64,000 nucleotides of DNA from Bolinopsis microptera (lineage: Eukaryota > Ctenophora > Tentaculata > Lobata > Bolinopsidae). Positions 1 through 10,600 of the stretch are shown here, one piece after another. The stretch is from contig NC_087083.1 in assembly GCF_026151205.1 (NCBI RefSeq), positions 14,750,280 to 14,814,279 of the forward strand, in the 5' to 3' direction. Both the position numbers and the translations under genes were made by a program. Position 1 is the first letter of the stretch; each line of letters begins with the position of its first letter. Under the pieces are notes generated by a model that searched no databases, was not told where the DNA came from, and saw nothing but the letters and a program-made list of their open reading frames with translations.

Positions 1-284
1 TCATCTTGGTCAGGAGAAACGAGCTGGAACGTAGAATGAAGGAGGCTCGCGCCAGAGACGAGCTGCTAATTGAGAACGAGAAGAGGGCAGGATTGACTCC
101 TTCACTCCCTCCAACTCCTAGATCTGAGATACACCCCTCAGCTGCCGTAGCAGAGGTTCCACCCTTCACATTCCCTGCTGAGGGGCTAGATGGGCCGGCA
201 ATGAGTGAGGTGGAGTGCCAGACTCCTCGCAGTATCCTCTCACCTCGTCCTGCCACACCACAATCTCAATTACCTCCAGTCTGA
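1..284 (+). CDS. 3'-terminal coding exon of an unidentified gene (partial)
   Basis: An open frame runs from the window edge to a TGA stop at 282-284. A possible acceptor AG lies at 12-13, so the exon may begin at 14; otherwise it continues leftwards out of the window. The first 30 or so residues are charged and helical (RRNELERRMKEARARDELL), like the end of a coiled coil. The rest is a Pro/Ser-rich tail with repeated TP and SP dipeptides (TPRSILSPRPATPQ), typical of a disordered, phosphorylatable C-terminus. A polyadenylation signal lies 219 bases downstream. The gene converges on gene A. I do not recognise the protein, and nothing more can be said from its last 90 residues. Confidence 0.6.
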   Translation, partial: ILVRRNELERRMKEARARDELLIENEKRAGLTPSLPPTPRSEIHPSAAVAEVPPFTFPAEGLDGPAMSEVECQTPRSILSPRPATPQSQLPPV

Positions 285-1022
285 TAACCTCTCTTCTTAA
301 TTGACTCAATCATATACGCTTAATGAGTTATTGTCCTACCGGACTTATTGACTCTTGAAAATGGACTTTTAAATATTGAAGAAGAAGCTTTATATTGGGA
401 AAGTATTCAAGCTTAATCATAATAGTTTGATTATATGAAGCCATATTTAGTACGCTTACTCTTGCTGCCATATAGTCAGTTAATTTAGATTTAGTGTTAA
501 AAATAAAACCTGTTTAGCATAACAGGTCAAGGTTTGTTATTGAAGGGAACATATTTTCCTATTAAGATTCCAATGATTATTTGATATAATAATAATAGAA
601 GATGAAGTTGCAACTTCTTGCGAGGAGTTGCACTCCACCTCACTCTTAGTTACCGAGCGCAGATTTAATTCGTCTTTTCAAGTACGATTTCATTTGAAGT
701 ATTCTTTAGGTTAAGTTGTTCAATTGCTGTAATTTTTCAATTTATTAATAAACTGTTATCAAAGTGGTTTCTTTAGTTAAAATAGAGAGCCACTACTTGC
801 TGCCCACGACAAACTGTAAAGTGTAAACTTATAAACTACTATCACGTTCTTAAGATGTAACAAGATGTGTGAAACATCTTTCCAAAAGCCGCTATTTATA
901 GCCGTACTAAGATGCATGTACAGTGTGCATTGTGCAAGAACAGCACAATTCAGATAAGTAGATTAAAGTTGCTTGTTGAATGGGCAGGATAAACTACAGA
1001 TGGTGTTATTAACTAATATGGT
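285..1022. other. convergent 3' flank between two genes
   Basis: AT-rich DNA with no credible exon. It holds the plus-strand 3' UTR. A minus-strand AATAAA (TTTATT on the plus strand at 741-746) could end gene A. A stretch at about 612-646 is an inverted, slightly degenerate copy of coding sequence at about 204-236 in the plus-strand exon. Confidence 0.5.
503..508 (+). promoter_or_regulatory. candidate polyadenylation signal for the plus-strand gene
   Basis: A canonical AATAAA hexamer sits in an AT-rich tract 219 bases past the stop codon at 284. It is the first such hexamer after the stop. Confidence 0.45.
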
Positions 1023-1614
1023 AACACAACTAAACACCTGTAATCTATTAATAACCAGTACCTGCTAGTCTCCAGGTATCATCTAGAGGAGTGCCCTCTA
1101 CACTACCGCACAACTAAACACCTGTAATCTATTAATAACCAGTACCTGCTAGTCTCCAGGTATCATCTAGAGGAGTGCCCTCTACACTACCGCACAACTA
1201 AACACCTGTAATCTATTAATAACCAGTACCTGCTAGTCTCCAGGTATCATCTAGAGGAGTGCCCTCTACACTACCGCACAACTAAACACCTGTAATCTAT
1301 TAATAACCAGTACCTGCTAGTCTCCAGGTATCATCTAGAGGAGTGCCCTCTACACTACCGCACAACTAAACACCTGTAATCTATTAATAACCAGTACCTG
1401 CTAGTCTCCAGGTATCATCTAGAGGAGTGCCCTCTACACTACCGCACAACTAAACACCTGTAATCTATTAATAACCAGTACCTGCTAGTCTCCAGGTATC
1501 ATCTAGAGGAGTGCCCTCTACACTAGCGCACAACTAAACACCTGTAATCTATTAATAACCAGTACCTGCTAGTCTCCAGGTATCATCTAGAGGAGTGCCC
1601 TCTACACTAGCGCA
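1023..1614. repeat. 84-bp minisatellite, 7 copies, spanning a gene A exon end and donor
   Basis: Copies start at about 1025, 1109, 1193, 1277, 1361, 1445 and 1529, spaced exactly 84 bp and nearly identical. Read on the minus strand, each unit carries the last 47 nt of gene A exon 28 (ending ...GACTAGCAG) followed by its GTACTGG donor and 30-odd nt of intron. The copy at 1566-1614 is the one continuous with the rest of the exon. Confidence 0.9.
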
Positions 1615-4600
1615 CACGTCAGTCTCCACACACATAGCGTAGTGAAGATTTGGTGATCTGTTCAGATAGTAGATTTCCTTGTTAGCGCACTTCTTCATTG
1701 AGATTACTTGACAAGAACCTGAGGGAAGAGTGGTCAGGAGATCAGGGCCAGGTTTGCGCGCCGAGTTGGACTTGTCGGCGTCTTATATCTTTAAGTTGTA
1801 TGTGTTATTATATACACGGTCTTACAATATTTGACACAAATATCACCCGTTAATACTCATTGTTCACCCGTTAATACTCATTGTTCGTTAAATTTCCGGG
1901 CTTAGTTAGTTAGCTGGACAGTACGTGGCGTATACCTTACCAAGAGGGTCAACAGTTTATTTATTAAGGAACAAATAGTCTAACTACAAGTTAAGACAAT
2001 AGTTTGTAGCAGCTATAAGTTACAAAGGAACGGGCTGTTGTTCTATGTGGATGTTTGACTGTAACTAATGTAAGGAGGTGAAGGTATGTAAGGAGATGAA
2101 GGAATGTAAGGAGGTGAAGGAATGTAAGGAGGTGAAGGAATGTAAGGAGGTGATGTGAACACCAAGTTAACGTACTCTGGTCAGCTGTAGCGCTGGTCCT
2201 GTAGCAAACTTTACCAGGTACAATACCATCCTCTTCCTTGGGCTCGACAGAGTTTATGTAACCTGAGGGGGAGTTATCAGTAAAGTTAAAAGTTGTAGTC
2301 AACACAAGTTTGAAGTCGTTATCCACCGGTTTGGGCCAACATTTCACGTGCATAAATGAATACTGTAAATCATCGCATGTATTAATAAAAGCGCTGTAGC
2401 TTAAAATTTGTAGTTATAAAGAGTAAATAAGCTAAATATTGTAACCTGGGTAAGTAGCTCCACAATCGTACAGATCTGAGGGAGAGTAAGCAAGACGCTT
2501 GTTACCGACCTTCACCTCGTACCATCCGGAGGTCAGAGATTGCCATTCGTTCCCTGCAGTACAGATATACGTTTAATTTAATTGTAATTAATATTATTCG
2601 TTCCCTGCAGTGCAGATACGTTTAATTTAATTGTAATTAATTATTCGTTCCCTGCAGTGCAGATATACGTTTAATCTAATTGTAATTAATTATTTGTTTC
2701 TTAGAAAAACATCTTAGAAACACTCGTAATGTGTAGATAAGAGTGCTCTACTGACCAGTCCTTTCTCCAGCCCACTGCAGAGCGTTGGTGGAGTAGATAT
2801 TCTTTATTTCACTAGACGTGCACACATCCTCCTCTACGCAGTAAGCTAGTTGGTTATAGTTTATTTTGAACAGTCTGTATACCCAGTATCCCTGAGAAAG
2901 TGGTATTGTTAGCGCCCTGTCCGCTTTCACGGCAACTTCTCACATACCAGTAAAATGGAAATATCATAGTTAAAGGAAATGCTTTGGCTCCAGTTTACTC
3001 ACGTCACATTTAAGTGCTAAGTTCCTGTAGGTAGTGCCAGTAAATCCTGTTGTATGCATTCTCAGAGCGAACAGAGCGTCACCACTCTCCTCATCTTTCT
3101 CCAGAACCTGCATACCAGTCAGTGGTTACTAGTGGTTACCAGTCAGTGGTTACTAGTGGTTACCAATCAGTGGTTACTAGTGGTTACCAGTCAGTGGTTA
3201 CTAGTGATTACCAGTCAGTGGTTACTAGTGGTTACCAGTCAGTGGCTACTATAAGTGGTTACCAGTCAGGGGTTACTAGTGGTTACCAGTCAGTGGTTAC
3301 TAGTGGTTACCGGTCAGTGGTTACTAGTGGTTACCAGTCAGTGGTTACTAGTTTGTTAAGAACATATTAGATTATTAACAATCCATCCAAATATTTAATA
3401 CAGATCTTCAACCTAGTTGGTAATTACAATTTATATTTCCGCTACATAGATGAGCTGAAATTACTTACTACTACTACTACACGCTACTACTTACGTCACT
3501 GATAAGAACTTTGTATGTTCCACCACAATTGTTATCCTTGACTTGGAACGCAGTGAGACGACCCAATCCACTCATGAATCTGTAGTAACCATCTTCCACC
3601 ACCTAGGGTAAATCAGTGTTAATTTTTTTAATCAACACTTTCTGGATTACATAATTTTCCATTTTCTACATTGGTGAATTGGTGATAGACCTTCTATCAA
3701 GTACACAGTTGGTTTGTATTATTTTATATTTCAGAAGAGCTTAGTATATACTATATATATATATAGTAGTATATGTAGTATATATAGTATAGCGTAGTAA
3801 CTATGGTAACTAGTAGTGTAACTATGGTAACTAGTATAGCGTACCGTGAGCTGCTTAGTATATACTATATATATATAGTAGTATATGTAGTATATATAGT
3901 ATAGCGTAGTAACTATGGTAACTAGTAGTGTAACTATGGTAACTAGTATAGCGTACCGTGAGCTGATCGTTAACGTATGAAGTGGTAGGAGTTAGCATTC
4001 CTCTCTTGGGGTTGTTTAATTTGGTGGCTGCCTCGCATACCTCGGTCTTGTCTTGTTCTGTTCAAGTAGTTGTACATTAGATAACAAGATTTAATTTAGA
4101 AGCTAGAATAAGTAGCCTGGCCTGAAATCTGAATGAAATTCCTCTTCCAATAGTTGAGATATAAACATTTGTCCTTGTCTCTTTCAACCGGATATTATCC
4201 AACTATCAGTATTTCATCGTGAGACTAATAAACAGCGAACTACTCCAACATTTGATATTCCTAAATCCCGACCAGGAGATATAAACGACTGACTATTTGA
4301 AAGATAAGACCATTTGAAAGACTATTTGAAAGACTATTTGACTGACTATTTGAAAGACTGCACTTACCGACACAATGACCGTACTAAAGACTGCACTTAC
4401 CGACACAATGACCGTACTAAAGACTGCACTTACCGACACAATGACCGTACTAAAGACTGCACTTACCGACACAATGACCGTACTAAAGACTGCACTTACC
4501 GACACAATGACCGTACTAAAAACTGCACTTACCGACACAATGACCGTACTAAAGACTGCACTTACCGACACAATGACCGTACTAAAGACTGCACTTACCG

Positions 4601-7600
4601 ACACAATGACCGTACTAAAGACTGCACTTACCGACACAATGACCGTACTAAAGACTGCACTTACCGACACAATGACCGTACTAAAAACTGCACTTACCGA
4701 CACAATGACCGTACTAAAGACTGCACTTACCGACACAATGACCGTACTAAAGACTGCACTTACCGACACAATGACCGTACTAAAGACTGCACTTACCGAC
4801 ACAATGACCGTACTAAAGACTGCACTTACCGACACAATGACCGTACTAAAGACTGCACTTACCGACACAATGACCGTACTAAAGACTGCACTTACCGACA
4901 CAATGACCGTACTAAAGACTGCACTTACCGACACAATGACCGTACTAAAGACTGCACTTACCGACACAATGACCGTACTAAAGACTGCACTTACCGACAC
5001 AATGACCGTACTAAAGACTGCACTTACCGACACAATGACCGTACTAAAGACTGCACTTACCGACACAATGACCGTACTAAAGACTGCACTTACCGACACA
5101 ATGACTGTACTAAAGACTGCACTTACAGACACAATGACCGTACTAAAGACTGCACTTACCGACACAATGACCGTACTAAAGACTGCACTTACCGACACAA
5201 TGACCGTACTAAAGACTGCACTTACCGACACAATGACCGTACTAAAGACTGCACTTACCGACACAATGACCGTACTAAAGACTGCACTTACCGACACAAT
5301 GACCGTACTAAAGACTGCACTTACCGACACAATGACCGTACTAAAGACTGCACTTACCGACACAATGACCGTACTAAAGACTGCACTTACCGACACAATG
5401 ACCGTACTAAAGACTGCACTTACCGACACAATGACCGTACTAAAGACTGCACTTACCGACACAATGACCGTACTAAAGACTGCACTTACCGACACAATGA
5501 CCGTACTAAAGACTGCACTTATCGACACAATGACCGTACTAAAGACTGCACTTACCGACACAATGACCGTACTAAAGACTGCACTTACAGACACAATGAC
5601 CGTACTAAAGACTGCACTTACCGACACAATGACCGTACTAAAGACTGCACTTACCGACACAATGACCGTACTAAAGACTGCACTTACCGACACAATGACC
5701 GTACTAAAGACTGCACTTACCGACACAATGACCGTACTAAAGACTGCACTTACCGACACAATGACCGTACTAAAGACTGCACTTACCGACACAATGACCG
5801 TACTAAAGACTGCACTTACCGACACAATGACCGTACTAAAGACTGCACTTACCGACACAATGACCGTACTAAAGACTGCACTTACCGACACAATGACCGT
5901 ACTAAAGACTGCACTTACCGACACAATGACCGTACTAAAGCTTGCACTTACCGACACAATGACCGTACTAAAGACTGCACTTACCGACACAATGACCGTA
6001 CTAAAGACTGCACTTACCGACACAATGACCGTACTAAAGACTGCACTTACCGACACAATGACCGTACTGGTTGTTGGGAGGCGGTTTAACAATACCGTAC
6101 ACGTAGTACTTCCCACAGTTCTTCACAGAGATCTCGTTACTAGAGTGACAGTCGTTACCGTTATACTTCCAGCACACCTGCCACCAAGACACATGTTAGT
6201 TTAATCACATATCATTACTTTTACTTCAGTTATATAATTAATTAATTAATAATTAATTAATAAAATTACAAGGTTTATCAATTAATATTTGAGCACATTA
6301 AAGTGGGTAGATAACAAATTCTCCTACCTTCCTCTGTACAACCCCCTCGTTATCCCGGGGATGTTCCCCATCTATCCAACCCTGGTACTCAGTGGTACAC
6401 ATGTTAGTCACTGCTGGAGGTTCCTCCATCATCCTTCCTGTTCCTATTGTGTATCTTATCCAGCCGTTGAACAGATTGTCAAGGTTAACTGAGGAAGTAT
6501 TCTGTTGTTACTTATCAGGTTACGTGTGGGTTATTAAACATTTGTTAAACAAGTGCATCGGAAGAAATTGTCAGCATTTAAATGATAAAGTGGTTTTTCC
6601 CTTGAATTTGGTTCGAGGAGACCCTTAAAACCCTCACTCCAATATCCAAAACAATAAACTAAGCTGGCAACTCTGTGGCCTAACCCTAAGTGTCAAACTC
6701 ACATCTAGTGAAGCCAGTTCCGTATTTGTGGGAGTATTTTAGTCTCCGCACATCGTCCACCTCCTTGTACACGTTATCAGAGCATACGTCCGTATCCGCT
6801 ACGTAACAGTAGTCGTTTTGAATGGTCCTTGTTAGGAAGTACACGTATTTATCTCCACAGTTCTCTACCTCGATATTTTGCGTTTTATCAACACCAGGGA
6901 ATCTCATAACCCTTGTTACGGCTCCCTCACCCTCATTAGGATGAGAGTCTATGTAACCGTTATAATTACAACCTCCTACTGCTTTGGGAGGGGGTGACTC
7001 TGGGATCCTCTTCAGACCTTGGGTGAAGTAGACCCAGCCGTCGTTACCGAAATATCTACTCTCGTATCTTCCTGTCAGCATTTTCCTGGTGGAGTGGTAC
7101 ATCTTTCAAAATATAATGCGGGCTTTAATGATATCAAACCGTGAGTCAGCATGCTGGATCTAGTTATTAATATTAGAGTCATAGAGTGTTATATTAACAT
7201 GTAATCCCTACCTGCTGTTGACTCTCCAATCATCATTAATTTCTCTGGCGTTCTTACATCCAGGTGTCGCCTCGCAATACCTAACAAAGCAACAAGCAGG
7301 TTAAACAAGCGTTATCTAATTTATAACTACTTAATTTATTGTTATTTAATGTATAACTAGCAACTACTTGATTAACTATTATCTAGTTTATAACTACTTT
7401 ATTTATTGTTATCTAATTTATAACTACTTTATTTATTGTTATTTAATTTATAACTACTTGATTTACTGTTATCTATTAAGTGATATGAACCTGGTTGCAG
7501 CAGTAGGGGTATTCTTGAGACGGTACAGATAGAAGCCGTCACAGGCCTTTACCCAGTTCTTCACGTTGTAAGTTACCCCAGCATGGGTACTCATAAATTT

Positions 7601-10600
7601 CACATTGTTCTGTACAATCCCTTCTTCCCTGTAGATGATGTGGTTTAGTTGGGGAGCTAATAATTAATAGGCATCAGTAATCAGTTATAGGCATCAGTAA
7701 TCAGTCACTCCTCATTAGAGGTAGGGAGGTAGGCATCAGTAATCAGTCACTCCTCATTAGAGGTAGGGAGGTAGGCATCAGTAATCAGTCACTCCTCATT
7801 AGAGGTAGGGAGGTAGGCATCAGTAATCAGTCACTCCTCATTAGAGGTAGGGAGGTAGGCATCAGTAATCAGTCACTCCTCATTAGAGGTAGGGAGGTAG
7901 GCATCAGTAATCAGTCACTCCTCATTAGAGGTAGGGAGGTAGGCATCAGTAATCAGTCACTCCTCATTAGAGGTAGGGAGGTAGGCATCAGTAATCAGTC
8001 ACTCCTCATTAGAGGTAGGGAGGTAGGCATCAGTAATCAGTCACTCCTCATTAGAGGTAGGCAATTAGTTCCCGATTACTTTTTTGATGTGATAGAGAAT
8101 AAAGCAGCCTGACCAACTGTTTGACAATGATTAAGCTGTAAATAAACTTTAATTCTTCTTACTTTGTTGGATGAGGAAACTGTAGGTGGCCGTGGTAAGT
8201 GGTGGAACACTGTGTACCCACGAATGTAGAGGTTGGCATGTAGCCAAGGCCAGCTGTTAAACGGTACCATCCTTCAGCCAGAGTGTAGTCAGAGGTCCCT
8301 GTCGTGAAATGTGAGAATTTTAACATTGTTATTGTAACGTTATTGTACCGTTATTGTAACGTTATTGTAACGTCAGCTGTCTATGACAAAGGCGTGTTGC
8401 CGAAACGTCGACAACTAATTGTTTTGAATCACTGAGTGGAGACTCTCACTTCGTCACCAACTATCAAACTTTATCACAAGCCTATAGAATAGTAAAACAT
8501 TATAGCCGTGCAGTGTAACAGCAGACTTGTTAAAATAAGGTTCTTAGTAACGCACCCGTTGTGGTATCGGTAGATGAGACAAGTCGCTTTTCGTCGTCAC
8601 TTTCTGTGTATCTGCCGGCTTCACATACGCTCTCTTCATTGTCATCAACTACGAGACCAGTTCTACTATAACCAGTCGGCGGGATCCTGCAAGCATAAAT
8701 TAGCATAAATTAGCATAAATTAGCATAAATTACTTTTTTGTTTTACAAATTGCAAATAATTTGTAAAATTTGTCTGACGGTGTTACTCATTGTTTGTATG
8801 AGGAATTATGTAACAATATATTCTCATACTTGTAAATATAGTAACCACCGCAGTTCTTGATGGTAAGCTTCCATGTCCAGGCGATATACCGGTCAACGCC
8901 TCCTCTTATTCCGGTACCAGGACTTCTGTAGTGCTCCATAATCAGCTCCTCGCTTATATCCTGGTAGGAGTTACTGTTGGGACTGGTTTACTTTTTATTG
9001 GCTATTTTAGTTGTGTCCTGAGATTTCATAAAGAAAGTAGCAACGAGGTGAATGTACATCGAATGTATTAACACTACTAAACTGATCATACTTAGTACTT
9101 ATAAACATGCGATAAGTTAGAGTTATATTTTTAACATTTATTTATCTATGAGCTCACCCCAGGATTGGGAACTGAAGCATGAGAGCCCTCCTCGAACTGA
9201 TAAGGATACTGGAATCCTCCCCACCAATTTCCTTTTATCTTGGGGTACTCTGCGAGTCTACCATTACCGTTCATGAATCTGTACCTGTTAGTTACCATGG
9301 TTACCATTAGTTACTTAATCTGTACCTGGTTAGTAGATGCGTTACTTAATCTACCTGGTTAGTAGATGCGTTACTTAATCTACCTGGTTAGTAGATGCGT
9401 TACTTAATCTGTACCTGGTTAGTAGATGCGTTACTTAATCTGTACCTGGTTAGTAGATGCGTTACTTAATCTGTACCTGGTTAGTAGATGCGTTACTCAA
9501 TCTGTACCTGGTTAGTAGATGCGTTACTTAATCTACCTGGTTAGTAGATGTGTTACTTAATCTGTACCTGGTTAGTAGATGCGTTACTTAATCTGTACCT
9601 GGTTAGTAGATGCGTTACTTAATATGTACCTGGTTAGTAGATGCGTTACTTAATTTACCTGGTTAGTAGATGCGTTACTTAATCTGTACCTGGTTAGTAG
9701 ATGCGTTACTTAATCTACCTGGTTAGTAGATGCGTTACTTAATCTACCTGGTTAGTAGATGCGTTACTTAATCTACCTGGTTAGTAGATGCGTTACTTAA
9801 TCTGTACCTGGTTAGTAGATGCGTTACTTAATCTGTACCTGGTTAGTAGATGCGTTACTTAATCTGTACCTGGTTAGTAGATGCGTTATTTAATCTGTAC
9901 CTGGTTAGTAGATGCGTTACTTAAAGTCTTAGTGCTGAGTATATTGTTAGGATATTATAGAACTATGTTAAATATATATAAGTATTACAGTTGTGTAGCT
10001 ACTATTATTATGGAGAAGTTATTAATTGACCTACCATGCTGTGTACGTTTTGAAGAAATTCCTGTCGCTATTGGCGGGGAGGTTGAGTTCTGAAGGGTTA
10101 GAGTAGAGTCTGTTAGCCTGATCTACCTCCTGGTAGCTTCCCTGTTGGCACACGTTATCTGCGATCCTGAATGTTTGTTTAGTGATGCAACCCTTGTATG
10201 GCAATATGTAAGCCATTAATTAGCTCCCGCAAATATGATGGACATGTTTAGGACGTATGTTTAGAGCTTTTAGTGTATTTTCAAAAGCATTTTTATTGTA
10301 TTTGGCTTCATAAGATGAAATAAAAAGTGATAGTAATTAGTAGTAATAGTTATAGTATTACTTATAGTAGTATTTATATTAGTACTTATAGTAGAAGTAG
10401 AACTAACGCGTAGAAGTAGTTGTTGGAGTAAGGTCGGAGATAGTAGATATATTTAGATCCACAGTTCCTGATGTAAACTTTAGTGCTCGCTCCCTTGGTG
10501 TTCGCATCAGTCGTTGTGAACCACACTGTCCTCTCAACGATTCCTTCAGCCTCAGAAGGGTGCTCTCCCTCAATCCAGCCAGGGTGTTTGCCAGTTCCTC

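Noticed and set aside
4293-6204. Open frames of 590-610 codons on both strands
   Set aside because: They are translations of the 33-bp array. The period is divisible by three and stop-free in several frames, and the true exon frame stops in the first unit.
7670-8062. Possible CRISPR-like array
   Set aside because: Copies are contiguous with no unique spacers, in an intron of an animal-type gene.
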